Part shown: positions 8,452 to 19,577 of the stretch, piece after piece
Numbering within the stretch: position 1 is the first letter of the stretch
Layout of the letters: the number at the start of each line of letters is the position of its first letter
Source of the DNA: Candidatus Binatia bacterium
GTDB taxonomy: Bacteria > Desulfobacterota > Binatia > HRBIN30
DNA: 64,000 nt
Reading direction: 5' to 3'
Assembly: GCA_023150935.1 (NCBI GenBank)
Contig: JAKLJW010000007.1
Span: forward strand, 62,001-126,000
The notes under the pieces: model-generated
The model's input: only the letters and a program-made list of their open reading frames with translations
Told to the model about the DNA's origin: nothing
Database searches by the model: none
Made by a program: the position numbers and the translations under genes

Positions 8452-9456
8452 ATGAACGTGTCGATGTGGATGAAGGCGGTGAACGTCATTCCGCGTGTCA
8501 GCAAAGAGGAATGGCAGGGGCTTGACGTAATTTCGCGCTGGCTGATCGCGACCCGTTCTGCGGTTCTGGTCATGACGTTGATTTCGGCCGCCATCGCCGG
8601 CCTGCTGGCTGCCCGTAACGGGATGTTCCACCTCGGCCTCTGGCTTCTCGTCACGCTCGGCCTGCTGTTTGCCCACGCCACGAACAACCTGCTCAATGAC
8701 ATCACCGACCACATCAAGGGCGTCGACCGGGACAACTACTTCCGCTCCCAGTATGGACCGCAGCCGCTCGAGCACGGCCTGATGACCAGAAGTCAGGCCC
8801 TCCTGTACGCCGTGGTGACCGGCCTCATCGCGCTAGCCGCCGGATGGGCGCTGGTGGCTCTGCGCGGGGAAGCGACCCTCACCCTGCTCGCCGTGGGCGC
8901 CTTTTTCGTCCTCTTCTACACCTGGCCGCTCAAGTATATCGGCCTCGGCGAGGTGGCCGTGATCGTCGTCTGGGGCCCCCTGATGGTCGGCGGCGGGTAC
9001 TACGTCGTTACCGGCACGATGTCGTGGAGCGTCATGCTCGCCAGCCTGCCGGTGGCGCTCGCGGCAACCACCGTCCTGTTCGGCAAGCACATCGACAAAC
9101 TCGATGCCGATGCGGCCAAGGGCATTCGGACCATGCCGGTACTCCTCGGCGACGCCCGCGCCCGCCGCGCAACCATCGTCATGTTTACACTCGAATACCT
9201 CCTGACCATTGCCCTGGTGATCAGCGGCGCTCTGTCCTTCCTGTTGCTTGCCGTCCTCGGCGCCCTCCCCTGGTACTGGCGCGCCGTGCGCGTCTACCGG
9301 CACCCGCGGCCCGCGGCTCCGCCGCCCGAGTACCCGCCGAACATCTGGCCGCTCTGGTACTCCGCCTTCGCCTTCCAGCACACCCGGCGCTTCGGTGGCC
9401 TGTTTCTCCTCGGGCTGGCACTCGACGTCATCGGACGCCAACTCGGACTCCTCTAG
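8452..9456 (+). CDS. UbiA-family prenyltransferase (MenA-like)
   Basis: Polytopic membrane enzyme transferring a prenyl chain to an aromatic acceptor, most likely in quinone synthesis. The first aspartate-rich motif NDITDHIKGVD (residues 82-92) and the second in KHIDKLDADAAKG (about 221-233) bind the Mg-diphosphate, and about nine hydrophobic segments span 334 residues. The HIDKLDADAAKGIRTMPVLLG stretch resembles the MenA/UbiA branch. AGGGGG lies about eight bases before the ATG. Quinone synthesis would suit the menaquinol- or ubiquinol-dependent nitrate reductase downstream, but the substrate is inferred. Confidence 0.85.
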   Translation: MNVSMWMKAVNVIPRVSKEEWQGLDVISRWLIATRSAVLVMTLISAAIAGLLAARNGMFHLGLWLLVTLGLLFAHATNNLLNDITDHIKGVDRDNYFRSQYGPQPLEHGLMTRSQALLYAVVTGLIALAAGWALVALRGEATLTLLAVGAFFVLFYTWPLKYIGLGEVAVIVVWGPLMVGGGYYVVTGTMSWSVMLASLPVALAATTVLFGKHIDKLDADAAKGIRTMPVLLGDARARRATIVMFTLEYLLTIALVISGALSFLLLAVLGALPWYWRAVRVYRHPRPAAPPPEYPPNIWPLWYSAFAFQHTRRFGGLFLLGLALDVIGRQLGLL

Positions 9457-9460
9457 CGGG

Positions 9461-9478
9461 ACGCCGGGACGGCGTTTT
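9461..9478 (+). terminator. Possible rho-independent terminator after ubiA-like gene
   Basis: Five bases after the stop codon, ACGCC pairs with GGCGT around a GGGAC loop and runs into TTTT. The stem is short, so this is a weak candidate. Confidence 0.35.
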
Positions 9479-9609
9479 CGCGCGCCCTGAGGCTGCTTCG
9501 TCGATTTCGTCGGCGGGGCACCTTTTCCCTGCCGCGGTTTGTTGCTAACGCAAAGCCGCGCACGGCCGCACCGCCGTCGCGCACGCACTAATCGATCGAG
9601 GAGGACCGC

Positions 9610-10377
9610 ATGAAAATCGATGGAGCCGTAGCCCTGGTAACGGGCGGTGCATCCGGGCTCGGCGAAGCCACGGTGCGAGAGATCGTCGCGCGTGGCGGCA
9701 AGGCCGCGATCATGGACCGCCCCAACTCCAACGGCGAAGCATTGGTCCGGGAGCTGGGCTCCAACGCGATCTTCACCCCGGCCGACGTCACCAGTGAGGA
9801 GCAGGTGAAGGAAGCCGTCGCCAGGACCGCCGCCGCGTTCGGCGCCGTGCACGTCGCCGTCAACTGCGCCGGTGTCGGGGCGGCAATGAAGACGACGGGA
9901 AAGCAGGGGCCGATGCCGCTCGACATGTTCGAGATGGTGATCAAGATCAACCTGATCGGCACCTTCAACGTCATCCGCCTCGCCGCCACGCAGATGTTGG
10001 GGAACACCCCCAACGCCGACGGCGAGCGCGGCGTGCTGATCAACACGGCGTCGATCGCCGCCTTCGACGGGCAAATCGGTCAAGCCGCCTACTCGGCCTC
10101 GAAGGGCGGTGTGGTGGGCATGACACTGCCGATCGCCCGCGACCTGTCCCGCGACGGCATCCGCTGCTGCACGATCGCCCCCGGCACGTTCGACACGCCG
10201 ATGCTGGCCATGCTCCCCGAACCTCAACGCATGGCGCTCGGGGCGGCGATCCCGTTCCCCTCGCGCCTCGGTCGTCCGAGCGAGTTCGCGCTCCTCGCCT
10301 GCAGCATCGTCGAGAACCCGATGCTTAACGGCGAAACGATCCGCCTCGACGGCGCTCTGCGCATGGGGCCGAAGTAG
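9610..10377 (+). CDS. SDR 3-hydroxyacyl-CoA dehydrogenase-like (HSD10 type)
   Basis: NAD-dependent short-chain dehydrogenase, 255 residues. The nucleotide-binding motif TGGASGLG is at 11-18, NCAG near residue 87, and the catalytic triad is Ser148, Tyr161 and Lys165 (YSASK). The wording (aspartate after the second strand, insertion [21 protein letters not shown], ending [12 protein letters not shown]) matches type-2 3-hydroxyacyl-CoA dehydrogenases (HSD17B10), which oxidise short branched hydroxyacyl-CoAs. GAGGAGGA sits just before the ATG. The following acyl-CoA dehydrogenase starts 75 bases on, so the pair can carry out two steps of a beta-oxidation cycle. Confidence 0.88.
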   Translation: MKIDGAVALVTGGASGLGEATVREIVARGGKAAIMDRPNSNGEALVRELGSNAIFTPADVTSEEQVKEAVARTAAAFGAVHVAVNCAGVGAAMKTTGKQGPMPLDMFEMVIKINLIGTFNVIRLAATQMLGNTPNADGERGVLINTASIAAFDGQIGQAAYSASKGGVVGMTLPIARDLSRDGIRCCTIAPGTFDTPMLAMLPEPQRMALGAAIPFPSRLGRPSEFALLACSIVENPMLNGETIRLDGALRMGPK

Positions 10378-10452
10378 GCAATAAGCCGGGCCTGCGCAGT
10401 CAGGAAAGGCAGCGCCTTCCACCTGACAGATCTACGGCCCAACCCGCCGCCC

Positions 10453-11637
10453 ATGTCCTATCGGCTGTCGGAAGAAGAGCGTCTGCTCCAGACCACGGTA
10501 CGGGAGTTCGCCAACAACGAACTGGCGCCGCTGGTCGCCGACGCCGAGCGCACCGGCACCTTTCCTCGCGACCGCATTCTTCCCGGCATGGCGGCTCTGG
10601 GGTTGCTGTCGATCGGCGTGCCGCCGGAGTTGGGCGGCGTCGGCGGCACTGGCCTGATGCTGTGCATCGTAGCCGAAGAGATCGCGCGGGTGTGTGGCGG
10701 GTTTGCCATCGGGGTGATGGGATCGGTCCTGTCGCCCGCCGCACTGGTCAGAATGCGCGGTCCCGCCGCCGCCCCCGCCCTGCCGCCACTGGTGCAAGGC
10801 CTGACCCTGCCGGCCATGGCATTCACCGAGCCGGGGGCCGGGTCCGACCTGGCGGCCATCCGCTGCACGGTGACGAAGAGCGACCGCGGGCTCCTTCTCA
10901 ACGGCACCAAGACCTTCATCTCGAACGGGCCCACCGCCGACGTGTACCTGGTCGCCGCAGTACGGTCCGAAGTCGCCGACAGGCCGCGCGCGGAACGTGC
11001 CCGCGGCATGGGTCTCCATGTCGTGCTGCGCGGCACCCCCGGCTTCACGATCGGACGGCCCCTTGCCAAGCTCGGCATGCGCTCCAGCGAGACCGGCGAA
11101 CTGCATTTCGAGGATGTTCTCGTCGCCAACGCGCCGGGCGTCGGAGCCGCAAGCGGTGCCGGCGCCGGCCAGGCTCAGGGTTTTCGGGGCATGATGGAAC
11201 TGCTCGACTTCAACCGCCTCTACATTGCGGCGCTGAGCATCGGCATCGGCCAGGCGGCCTTCGAAGCCTGTGTGCCGTATGTAAAGCAACGAGTCGCCTT
11301 CGACCGGCCGATCGGCCAGCATCAGGCGACTGGCTTCAAGGTCGCGCGCATGGCGATGAATCTCGACGCTGCACGCGCACTCGTGCAGCGGGCCTGCGAG
11401 CTGTACGAAGCCGGCGAGCGCTGCACGCGGGCGGTCAGCGAGGCCAAGCTCTTCGCCACCGAGGCCGCGGTCGCGATTACCGGCGACGCCGTCCAGATTC
11501 ACGGCGGCTACGGCTACATCGAGGAGTTACCGGTCGAGCGCTACTTCCGGGACGCCAGAGTGGGAACCATCTGGGAGGGCACCAGCGAGATCCAGCAGCA
11601 GATCATCTGCCGCGAACTGGGCCTCTACTCCGAATGA
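10453..11637 (+). CDS. Acyl-CoA dehydrogenase (SCAD/MCAD type)
   Basis: FAD-dependent alpha,beta-dehydrogenation of an acyl-CoA thioester, passing electrons to ETF. The 394-residue protein has the three-domain ACAD layout, the FAD motif AFTEPGAGSDLAA, the KTFISNG strand, and the catalytic glutamate E375 in IWEGTSEIQQQ, the standard SCAD/MCAD position. It probably shares a transcript with the SDR 75 bases upstream. Substrate chain length cannot be set from sequence alone. Confidence 0.93.
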   Translation: MSYRLSEEERLLQTTVREFANNELAPLVADAERTGTFPRDRILPGMAALGLLSIGVPPELGGVGGTGLMLCIVAEEIARVCGGFAIGVMGSVLSPAALVRMRGPAAAPALPPLVQGLTLPAMAFTEPGAGSDLAAIRCTVTKSDRGLLLNGTKTFISNGPTADVYLVAAVRSEVADRPRAERARGMGLHVVLRGTPGFTIGRPLAKLGMRSSETGELHFEDVLVANAPGVGAASGAGAGQAQGFRGMMELLDFNRLYIAALSIGIGQAAFEACVPYVKQRVAFDRPIGQHQATGFKVARMAMNLDAARALVQRACELYEAGERCTRAVSEAKLFATEAAVAITGDAVQIHGGYGYIEELPVERYFRDARVGTIWEGTSEIQQQIICRELGLYSE

Positions 11638-11983
11638 CGGTTCCCGTTCGTGGCGACGGTTGTAGAGCCGCCGCGGTAGCTCGTCCCTGCTGCAAGGACC
11701 CATCTTGCGCAACCCGGGCCAGCGTCCTACGATCCTCCGCGAGCAACCTCGATCCCGCGAAGCGCGCCTCCCCCCCCCTCCCTTGACCCGCCCTTTGCCT
11801 GCTTCGTATATACGGCGCGCTTGAGATCAGACGCGGTAGCTCGAGGGAGTCGAGTTAGTTCGAATTTTTGGCGCTATGCCCAACCGGCCGTCACTATGGG
11901 CCGCCCTCGTCGCCCGGCGTTTGGGGTCGTCTGCTTGCGCAAATTCCCTCGCGTGCCTGCGCGCGAGTTGAGGAGAGTCGGTG
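11638..11983 (+). promoter_or_regulatory. nar operon upstream region with candidate sigma-70 promoter
   Basis: This 346-base gene-free gap holds a good promoter candidate: TTGACC at 11783-11788 and TATATA at 11807-11812, an 18-base spacer, about 170 bases before the first nar-operon gene. An 8-base palindrome TTGCGCAA lies in the leader near 11934. I found no FNR- or Dnr-type dyad (TTGAT-N4-ATCAA) around it. AGGAG lies about ten bases before the ATG of the cytochrome gene. Confidence 0.5.
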
Positions 11984-12916
11984 ATGAGTAGAGACACGAT
12001 TAGATGTCGCGGTGTGATGGAACGCGCCACGCCCACGCTCACGGCGGGGCCCTTTGGCGCAATGTTATCGCTGCTCGGGCGGGCGCTGGTGATCCTCGGC
12101 GCGGTGGTGAGCGGCGCGTTACCGGCCCTGCCGGCGGCCGGGTCGCCGGCACAGGACAACTTCAACGCATTCTGCGGTGCCTGCCACACGATCGGCGGGG
12201 GGCAACGCGTCGGGCCCGACCTCAAGGGCGCCACCGAACGACGCTCCCGCGAGTGGCTTGTCACGTTCATCACGAACTCCCAGGCGATGATCGCTGCCGG
12301 CGACCCCGACGCCAAGGCGTTGTTCGAGAAGTACAACAAGACCGTCATGCCGAACGCCCCGTACTCCCGGGCGCAGATCGAGGAGATTATCGACCTGATG
12401 GCTGGCGGGGGCGGCGCCGCGGCACCCGCCGTTGCCGCGGCCGAGGTGAGGATAGAAGCGACCCCCGAAGAAGTGACCAAAGGCCAGGCGTTGTTCCAGG
12501 GGACGCAACGTTTCGCCAACGGCGGAGCGCCGTGTCTGTCCTGTCACCATGTCAGCGGCGACACAGTCTTCGGCGGCGGCGTGCTTGCCAAGGAACTCAC
12601 CGATGCCTTCTCCCGTATGGGTGCCGCCGGTCTCCAGGGCATTCTGCAGGCGCCCCCGTTCCCGGTGATGCAACAGGCCTACGCCACTCACGCGCTTACC
12701 CGCACCGAAATCAACGCGCTCACCGCGTACCTTCAGGAAGCCGGTGGACGTACGACGGCGGGGTTTGGCCAGCCGCGCGAGAACGCCGTGAAACTCGCGT
12801 TCAGCGGCCTCGGCGGTTTCAGCGTTCTAATGGTGCTTTACGGAGCCATCTGGCGCCGTCGCAAGTCGTATCCGGTCAACCACGACGTGTTCGCTCGCCA
12901 GGTCCGTAGCGAGTGA
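11984..12916 (+). CDS. narC: Membrane-anchored diheme cytochrome c of the nar operon
   Basis: First gene of the nitrate reductase operon. After a hydrophobic signal segment (about residues 27-50) come two c-type heme sites, CGACH at 64-68 and CLSCH at 184-188, and a C-terminal membrane helix (about 266-285) followed by a short charged tail. Two cytochrome-c domains plus an anchor just upstream of narGHJI match the NarC cytochrome of Thermus-type nar operons, where it works with NarI in electron transfer and enzyme maturation. GTG at 11981 is an alternative start; the ATG with AGGAG upstream is preferred. The role here is inferred from that precedent. Confidence 0.82.
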   Translation: MSRDTIRCRGVMERATPTLTAGPFGAMLSLLGRALVILGAVVSGALPALPAAGSPAQDNFNAFCGACHTIGGGQRVGPDLKGATERRSREWLVTFITNSQAMIAAGDPDAKALFEKYNKTVMPNAPYSRAQIEEIIDLMAGGGGAAAPAVAAAEVRIEATPEEVTKGQALFQGTQRFANGGAPCLSCHHVSGDTVFGGGVLAKELTDAFSRMGAAGLQGILQAPPFPVMQQAYATHALTRTEINALTAYLQEAGGRTTAGFGQPRENAVKLAFSGLGGFSVLMVLYGAIWRRRKSYPVNHDVFARQVRSE

Positions 12917-12966
12917 GCTTTCGCCGCTTCCGAGAATTCGCATCGTCAGGACATGGAGAACGAGAG

Positions 12967-15900
12967 ATGAGTTGGATTCAGGACATCGTTTCACCCGAGA
13001 CGCGGCAGTGGGAAGAGTTTTATCGCAACCGCTTCCAGCACGATCGAATCGTGCGCAGCACCCATGGCGTGAACTGTACGGGCGGCTGCTCGTGGCAGAT
13101 CCACGTCAAGGACGGCATCGTGGTGTGGGAAACCCAGCAGCTCGACTATCCGCTGCTCGAGGACTCCCTGCCGCCGTACGAACCGCGCGGCTGCCAGCGC
13201 GGCATCTCGTATTCGTGGTACCTGTACAGCCCGCTGCGCATCAAGTATCCGCTGATCCGCGGCGCGCTGCTCGACGCGTGGGAAAAAGAGAAGCAGGCCG
13301 CCGCTGGAAACACCTTGCAGGCATGGGAAAACCTGCAGAAGAACGAGGCCAAGCGCAGCGCTTACCAGACCGCCCGCGGCAAGGGCGGCTTCCGGCGCGC
13401 TAGCTGGGACACCGTCCTCGAGCTCATGGCGGCGGCCAACATCTACACCGCCAAGCGCCACGGCCCCGACCGGGTCATCGGCTTCTCGCCGATTCCCGCG
13501 ATGTCGATGCTGAGCTACGCCGCCGGCGCCCGCTTCCTCCAGCTCTTCGGCGGCGTCAATCTGAGCTTCTACGACTGGTACTGCGATCTCCCCACCGCGT
13601 TCCCGGAAATCTGGGGCGAACAGACCGACGTCTGCGAAAGCGCAGACTGGTACAACGCCAAGATGATTGCCGACATGGGTGCGTGTCTGAACATGACGCG
13701 CACGCCGGACTGCCACTTCTTCGCGGAATCACGGCACAACGGCACCAAAGCGGTGGTCTTCTCCCCCGACTTCAGCCAGGTGTGCAAGTATGCCGATCAG
13801 TGGGTGCCCCTGCACGCCGGCAGCGACGGCGCGTTCTGGATGGCCGTGTCGCACGTCATCCTCAAGGAATTCCACCACGAGAAGTCGACCCCGTATTTCA
13901 TCCAGTACGTCAAGCGCTACACGGACAGTCCTTACCTCGTAAAGCTCGACAAAGACGGCGACCACTACCTCCCCGGCCGACTGCTGCGCGCCAACGAGAT
14001 CAAAGTCTGGGCCGATCTCGAAAACGGCGACTGGATGTTCGTCAACGTCGACGAAAAGACCAACGAACTCGTCGTCCCCAAGGGCGCGATGGGGCATCGC
14101 TGGGGCAAGCCCGGCAACTGGAACATGCTGTTCGAGAACACCGTCGACGGCAAGCCCTACGACCCTCGCCTCACCTTCCTCGGCGCCTCCGACGATACCC
14201 TGCCGACCCAGTTCACCGAGTTCGGACTCGACACGAAAGCGGTGCGCCACGTACCGGTACGGTACATCGAAACGGCCGCGGGCAAGGTGCCGGTCACCAC
14301 GGTCTACGACCTCATCATGGCCCAGTACGGCGTCGGTCGCGGCCTGAAGGGCGAGTACCCGAAGGACTACACGGATGCCAGCGCCGCCTACACCCCCGCC
14401 TGGCAGGAGATCATCACCGGCGTCAACAGTAAGACCGTTCTGCAGTTCGCCCGCGAATGGGCGAACACGGCAGCCGCCACCGAAGGCAAGTGCATGATCA
14501 TCATCGGGGCCGGCATCAACCACTGGTACCATGCCAACCTGATGTATCGCTCCGGTGCGATGGCGCTCATGCTCACCGGCTGCGTGGGCAAGAACGGCGG
14601 CGGCCTCAACCACTACGTCGGTCAGGAGAAACTCGCGCCCGTCGAGTCGTGGTCGGCAATCGCCTTCGCCAAGGACTGGCAGGGTGCAGCCCGACTGCAA
14701 CAGGCGCCGCTCTGGCACTACATCAACACCTGCCAGTTCCGCTACGACGGCCACTTCTCCCGGTACAACGCCGTGCCCAAGAACAAGTGGACGGCGCAAC
14801 ACACGGCCGACACCATCTATCAGTCCGTCCGCATGGGCTGGATGCCGTTCTACCCACAGTTCAACCAGAACTCCCTGTCCCTGGCCGAAGAGGCCGAAAA
14901 GAACGGCGCCAGAACCGACGAGGAAATTACCGCCTACGTCGTCAAGAAACTCAAGAACAAGGAGCTACACTACTCCGCCTCCGACCCGGACGCTCCCGAG
15001 AATCACCCGCGTGTGTGGTACATCTGGCGCGGCAACGCGATCATGGGGAGCATGAAGGGCCACGAGTACGCCCTCAAGCACTACCTCGGGACGCACAGCA
15101 ACGCGATCGGCAAGGACTCGGACGAGCACCCCGCGGAGGTCAAGTGGCATGACGTGGCCCCGCTCGGGAAGATGGACCTGGTCGTCGACTTGAACTTCCG
15201 CATGGACTCGTCGGCGCTGTACTCCGATATCGTCCTGCCGGCCGCCTCCTGGTACGAGAAGGCCGACCTCAACAGCACCGACCTGCACTCGTTCATCCAC
15301 CCGCTGTCGCAGGCAGTGGCCCCGGTGTGGGAGTCCAAGGCCGACTGGGACATTTTCAAGGCCCTCGCCAAGGCAACCAGCGACTGCGCCCGCGAGCACT
15401 TCGCCAAGCCGGTAAAGGACGTGGTCGCCCTGCCCCTCTCCCACGACACCCCCGACGAAATCACCCAGCCCACCATCAAGGACTGGTATCGCGGGGAGTG
15501 CGAGCCGGTCCCCGGCAAGACGATGCACAAGCTGACGGTCATCGAGCGCGACTACACCAGGCTTTACGACAAGTACATCGCGCTCGGCGACCGGTTGCGG
15601 GCCTCGGGGCTCGGCGCCCACGGCGTCAATTACGCATGCGAGGCGGAATACGACCATCTCGTCGCCTCCAAGCACTTTCCCACCGTGATCGTCGACGGGA
15701 AGGAGTACCCCTCGCTGCGCGAGGATCGCCAGGCCGCTAACGTCCTGCTTCACCTCTCCACGCTGACCAACGGCGCCCTGAACCTGCAGGCCTACCGCAA
15801 TATGGAAAAGAAGACGGGCCTACAGCTCGTCGACCTCGGCGCCGGCAACGCCGACGTCCGGCTCTTCTACGAGGACCTGCAGGCGCAGCCGCGGCGCTAC

Positions 15901-16578
15901 AACACCTCGCCGGTCTGGTCGGGCCTGATGAACAACGGTCGGGCCTATGCTCCGTACACCTACAACCACGACCGCCTCGTGCCCTGGCGCACCCTCACCG
16001 GCCGCCAGCACTTCTACCTCGACCACGACCTCTACATCGCCTACGGGGAGAACCTGCCGACCTACAAACCGTCGCCCCGCCCCGAGGCTTACGGCGACCT
16101 GCGCGAAACCGTCAAGAGCGGTCAGGCACTCGCGCTCAACTGCCTTACCCCGCACGGCAAGTGGCACATCCATTCCACATACATGGACAACCACCGCATG
16201 CTCACGCTGTCGCGCGGCTGCGAACCGTGCTGGCTCAGCGAGGCCGACGCCAAGACTCTCGGCATCCAGGACAACGACTGGGTCGAAGTCTATAACGACC
16301 ACGGCGTCTACTGCACTCGCGCCTCGGTGAGCTCGCGCATCCCGCGCGGCGTGTGCATCGTGTACCACGTACCCGAACGTACCGTCGGCATCCCCAAGTC
16401 GCAGATTCGCGGCCGGCGCGGCGGCGGGCACAACAGCTTCACCCGCATTCACCTGAAGCCCAACTACCTGAGCGGCGGCTACGGGCAGTTCAGCTACCAC
16501 TTCAACTACTGGGGCCCGATCGCCCCGCAACGCGACACCCACGTGTTCATCAAGAAGATGACCAAGGTGGTCTTCTAG
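12967..16578 (+). CDS. narG: Respiratory nitrate reductase alpha subunit
   Basis: Molybdo-bis(MGD) catalytic subunit reducing nitrate to nitrite. The 1203 residues align along their length with E. coli Nar[18 protein letters not shown] carries the FS0 cluster His and first two Cys ligands, and [10 protein letters not shown] (from residue 200) is the stretch bearing the molybdenum-ligand aspartate. HYVGQEKL and GINHWYH are also conserved. No twin-arginine signal is visible, so the active site should be cytoplasmic. The ATG at 12967 is preferred over one 54 bases upstream because [19 protein letters not shown] matches the family start. Next to narH with 24 bases between. Confidence 0.98.
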   Translation: MSWIQDIVSPETRQWEEFYRNRFQHDRIVRSTHGVNCTGGCSWQIHVKDGIVVWETQQLDYPLLEDSLPPYEPRGCQRGISYSWYLYSPLRIKYPLIRGALLDAWEKEKQAAAGNTLQAWENLQKNEAKRSAYQTARGKGGFRRASWDTVLELMAAANIYTAKRHGPDRVIGFSPIPAMSMLSYAAGARFLQLFGGVNLSFYDWYCDLPTAFPEIWGEQTDVCESADWYNAKMIADMGACLNMTRTPDCHFFAESRHNGTKAVVFSPDFSQVCKYADQWVPLHAGSDGAFWMAVSHVILKEFHHEKSTPYFIQYVKRYTDSPYLVKLDKDGDHYLPGRLLRANEIKVWADLENGDWMFVNVDEKTNELVVPKGAMGHRWGKPGNWNMLFENTVDGKPYDPRLTFLGASDDTLPTQFTEFGLDTKAVRHVPVRYIETAAGKVPVTTVYDLIMAQYGVGRGLKGEYPKDYTDASAAYTPAWQEIITGVNSKTVLQFAREWANTAAATEGKCMIIIGAGINHWYHANLMYRSGAMALMLTGCVGKNGGGLNHYVGQEKLAPVESWSAIAFAKDWQGAARLQQAPLWHYINTCQFRYDGHFSRYNAVPKNKWTAQHTADTIYQSVRMGWMPFYPQFNQNSLSLAEEAEKNGARTDEEITAYVVKKLKNKELHYSASDPDAPENHPRVWYIWRGNAIMGSMKGHEYALKHYLGTHSNAIGKDSDEHPAEVKWHDVAPLGKMDLVVDLNFRMDSSALYSDIVLPAASWYEKADLNSTDLHSFIHPLSQAVAPVWESKADWDIFKALAKATSDCAREHFAKPVKDVVALPLSHDTPDEITQPTIKDWYRGECEPVPGKTMHKLTVIERDYTRLYDKYIALGDRLRASGLGAHGVNYACEAEYDHLVASKHFPTVIVDGKEYPSLREDRQAANVLLHLSTLTNGALNLQAYRNMEKKTGLQLVDLGAGNADVRLFYEDLQAQPRRYNTSPVWSGLMNNGRAYAPYTYNHDRLVPWRTLTGRQHFYLDHDLYIAYGENLPTYKPSPRPEAYGDLRETVKSGQALALNCLTPHGKWHIHSTYMDNHRMLTLSRGCEPCWLSEADAKTLGIQDNDWVEVYNDHGVYCTRASVSSRIPRGVCIVYHVPERTVGIPKSQIRGRRGGGHNSFTRIHLKPNYLSGGYGQFSYHFNYWGPIAPQRDTHVFIKKMTKVVF

Positions 16579-16602
16579 GAATAATCGAGGAAGGAACCGG
16601 TT

Positions 16603-18153
16603 ATGGACATCAGATCTCAGGTATCGATCGTTTTCCACCTCGACAAGTGCATCGGCTGCCACACGTGCTCCATCGCCTGCAAGAACATCTGGACCGACCG
16701 CCGGGGCGCGGAGTACCAGTGGTGGAACAACGTCGAGACGAAGCCGGGAACCGGCTACCCCAGCAAGTGGGAAGATCAGAACATCTATAAGGGCGGCTGG
16801 GAGCGTAATGCCGGCGGTCGGATCGAGTTGAAGGGCGCCGGCAAGAAGAAGGGGCTGCTCAACATCTTCCACAACCCCTATCTGCCCAGCGTCGAGGACT
16901 ACTACGAGCCCTTCACGTACGACTACCTCAACCTCATCGAAGCGCCCCCCGCAGACGATCAACCGACGGCACGACCGATCTCGATGATCACCGGCGAGCC
17001 CATGGACGTGCAGATGGGCCCGAACTGGGACGACGACCTCAGCGGCACCCCGGACTACGCACGCAAGGACCCCAACCTCGAGAAGCTCTCCCCCGCGGAA
17101 CGCGAGGCGATGTTCCAGCTCGAGCGCATGGCGTTCTTCTACCTTCCACGCGTGTGCAATCACTGCCTGAACCCCGCCTGCGTCGCCTCCTGCCCGTCGG
17201 GCGCGATCTACAAGCGCGGCGAGGACGGCGTGGTGCTGATCAATCAGAAGGTCTGCCGCGCCTGGCGCATGTGCGTGACCGCGTGCCCTTACAAGAAGTC
17301 GTACTACAACTGGCACACGGGCAAGTCCGAGAAGTGCATCCTCTGCTTCCCGCGCATAGAGGCCGGCTACGCTCCGGCGTGCATGCACTCCTGCGTCGGC
17401 CGTATCCGCTATATCGGCGTCATCCTCTACGACGCCGACCGCATCGAGGCCACGGCCTCGGCACCCGACAAGGACATCGTAAGCAACCATCTCGATATCC
17501 TGCTCGACCCGTTCGACCCGAAGATCATCGACGCCGCCAAGAAGAACGGCGTCGCCGACTCGACGATCAAGGCAGCGCAGGACTCGCCCACCTACAAGTT
17601 CATCAAGACCTGGGGGATGGCTCTCCCGCTGCACCCCGAGTTCCGTACGCTGCCGATGCTGTTCTACGTGCCGCCCTTGCTTCCGGTCATGGCCTCGCTC
17701 GGCGCCTCGGACCCGGCACAAAAGGACAAGCTCAATCCGATCGCGAAGCGCTGGGACGACAACTGGCTGTACGACTCGAGCACGACCGAGTTCTTCGCCT
17801 CCGTCGATCAGGCCCGCTTTCCCCTCGAATACCTTGCGAGCCTCTTCTCCGCCGGGGATACCGATGCCGTCGCCTTGCGGCTGAAGAAGCTCATGGCCGT
17901 GCGCATCTATCGGCGCTGGAAGACGGTCGGCGACCTGTCGCGCGACAAGGTCGATGCGGCATTGCGCGAAACCGGCCTCACCGACGCGGCGGCCGAGGAC
18001 ATCTACTACCTCACGTCGCTGGCCAAGTTCGACGATCGGTTCGTCATTCCCCCGGCGCACCGCGAACAGGCGATCGAAATGCTTCAGTTCACCGGCGACC
18101 GGAAGGGCGAAGTGGGCTTCGGCTTCCGCGAGGCGCCCCGGCGGGGACTCTGA
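16603..18153 (+). CDS. narH: Respiratory nitrate reductase beta subunit
   Basis: Iron-sulfur subunit that conducts electrons from NarI heme to NarG. The 516 residues contain four cysteine clusters: CIGCHTCSIAC (from residue 16), CNHCLNPACVASCP, CRAWRMCVTACP and CILCFPRIEAG. The tryptophan replacing a cysteine in CRAW marks the [3Fe-4S] site, as in E. coli NarH. GAGGAAGGAA precedes the ATG. The last codons run into the GAGG that serves narJ, so expression is coupled. Confidence 0.98.
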   Translation: MDIRSQVSIVFHLDKCIGCHTCSIACKNIWTDRRGAEYQWWNNVETKPGTGYPSKWEDQNIYKGGWERNAGGRIELKGAGKKKGLLNIFHNPYLPSVEDYYEPFTYDYLNLIEAPPADDQPTARPISMITGEPMDVQMGPNWDDDLSGTPDYARKDPNLEKLSPAEREAMFQLERMAFFYLPRVCNHCLNPACVASCPSGAIYKRGEDGVVLINQKVCRAWRMCVTACPYKKSYYNWHTGKSEKCILCFPRIEAGYAPACMHSCVGRIRYIGVILYDADRIEATASAPDKDIVSNHLDILLDPFDPKIIDAAKKNGVADSTIKAAQDSPTYKFIKTWGMALPLHPEFRTLPMLFYVPPLLPVMASLGASDPAQKDKLNPIAKRWDDNWLYDSSTTEFFASVDQARFPLEYLASLFSAGDTDAVALRLKKLMAVRIYRRWKTVGDLSRDKVDAALRETGLTDAAAEDIYYLTSLAKFDDRFVIPPAHREQAIEMLQFTGDRKGEVGFGFREAPRRGL

Positions 18154-18160
18154 GGTGACG

Positions 18161-18838
18161 ATGGCGCGCTACGATGCGCTCGCCCGGCTCTTCACGCACC
18201 CCGGCCCTGGGTTGCACGAGGATCTGCGAGCCGCGATCGAACTGCACGAACGCGACTACCCGGAGGCCGTCACGGCCCTCCGGCGCTTCGCCGACGTCGC
18301 ACCGCTGAACGACCTGCTGGCCATGCAGGAGTTGCACCTCCGCACCTTCGACGTGCAGCCCATCGCCTGCCTCGATGTCGGCTACACCCTCTTCGGCGAG
18401 GACTACAAACGCGGGGCGCTCCTCGCGAACCTGAGCCGGGAACACATCGAGGTCGGCAACGACTGCGGCCTCGAGCTCGCCGACCATCTCCCGAACGTGC
18501 TCCGGTTACTGGCGAAATGGCAGAACCACGCCGTGCGCGAGGAGTTCGTGCGCGTCATGCTCGGACCCGCGGTACAGGAAATGGTGCGCGAATTCGAGCC
18601 CGACCGGATCGAGAAGAAAGAGAACCTCTACAAGCGTCACCACAAGACGGTGATCGAGAGCGCCGCCGGCGACCGGCGCTTCGCCTACCGCCATCTGCTC
18701 GCCGCCCTGGAAAGCATCCTGGCGAAGGACTTCGGGCCCTTCGCCGGCCTGCCGACACAGCGGGAATCGAAGTTCGCCGGCTCGGTCGGCACTGAAATGG
18801 GAATCGAAAGCTGCGGCTCAGGCGCCGCAGATCAATGA
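18161..18838 (+). CDS. narJ: Nitrate reductase molybdenum-cofactor assembly chaperone
   Basis: System-specific chaperone of the NarJ/TorD family that holds NarG-NarH during cofactor insertion and is not part of the mature enzyme. The 225-residue protein is all-helical, with the family stretch AMQELHLRTFDVQP followed by CLDVGYTLFGEDYKRG. The start is ATG 18161, five bases after GAGG that overlaps the narH stop; an in-frame GTG at 18155 is the alternative. Between narH and narI, its conserved place. Confidence 0.93.
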   Translation: MARYDALARLFTHPGPGLHEDLRAAIELHERDYPEAVTALRRFADVAPLNDLLAMQELHLRTFDVQPIACLDVGYTLFGEDYKRGALLANLSREHIEVGNDCGLELADHLPNVLRLLAKWQNHAVREEFVRVMLGPAVQEMVREFEPDRIEKKENLYKRHHKTVIESAAGDRRFAYRHLLAALESILAKDFGPFAGLPTQRESKFAGSVGTEMGIESCGSGAADQ

Positions 18839-18848
18839 GGAGGTCACG

Positions 18849-19577
18849 ATGGATTGGCCGAACATGCTGCTGTTCATCGGGTTGCCGTATGTTGCGATGG
18901 TCCTGTTTCTGATCGGGACTATCTATCGCTACCGCGTCGAGCCCTTCCAGGTCTCCGCACTCTCGTCGCAGTTTCTCGAGGGTCGCCGGCTGTTCTGGAG
19001 CACGATCCCGTTCCACATCGGGATTCTGGTGGTTTTCCTCGGACACCTCACGGCCTTCCTTATTCCGCGCGGTGTGCTCATGTGGAACGGCGATCCGGTT
19101 CGCCTGATCATCCTGCAGGTCACCGCCTTCGCGTTCGGCCTCAGCGTCCTGGTTGGATTGGTGGGACTCATCTACCGGCGCCTCACCAACCCCCGCGTCC
19201 GGATGGTCACCAACCGCATGGACATCTTCCTTGAGCTGCTGCTGCTGACGCAGGTGCTGCTCGGCCTCTGGATCGCCCTCGGCTATCGCTGGGGCTCCTC
19301 GTGGTTCGCCGCCGATCTGTCGCCGTACTTGTGGTCGCTCTTCCGCGGCGAGCCGAACATCATCGCGGTCTCCGCGATGCCGATTCCCATTAAGCTGCAC
19401 ATCGTCGGCGCGTGGTTGATTCTGGGCATCTTCCCGTTCACCCGCCTGGTACACATACTTGTCGCCCCCCTCCACTACATCAGCCGACCGTACCAGCGCG
19501 TCATCTGGTATTGGGATCGTAAGGCGGTGCGCGACCCGCGTACCCGGTGGAGCCAACACCGGCCGATCAGCAGCTGA
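18849..19577 (+). CDS. narI: Nitrate reductase gamma subunit, cytochrome b
   Basis: Membrane diheme cytochrome b that oxidises quinol and anchors NarGH. It has five predicted membrane helices in 242 residues and histidines at the heme-ligand positions: IPFHIGILVVFLGHLTAF in the second helix and IKLHIVGAWLILGIF plus FTRLVHILVAP near the end. GGAGG precedes the ATG. The stop overlaps the next gene's ATG by one base (TGATG), which ties the following hemerythrin to the operon. Confidence 0.96.
   Translation: MDWPNMLLFIGLPYVAMVLFLIGTIYRYRVEPFQVSALSSQFLEGRRLFWSTIPFHIGILVVFLGHLTAFLIPRGVLMWNGDPVRLIILQVTAFAFGLSVLVGLVGLIYRRLTNPRVRMVTNRMDIFLELLLLTQVLLGLWIALGYRWGSSWFAADLSPYLWSLFRGEPNIIAVSAMPIPIKLHIVGAWLILGIFPFTRLVHILVAPLHYISRPYQRVIWYWDRKAVRDPRTRWSQHRPISS

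Noticed and set aside
11638..11983. FNR or NarL site for the nar operon
   Set aside because: No TTGAT-N4-ATCAA or NarL heptamer was found; only a sigma-70-type promoter candidate and an 8-base palindrome are present.
15820..18060. 746-codon antisense frame over narG-narH
   Set aside because: A shadow of conserved narG and narH in high-GC DNA.
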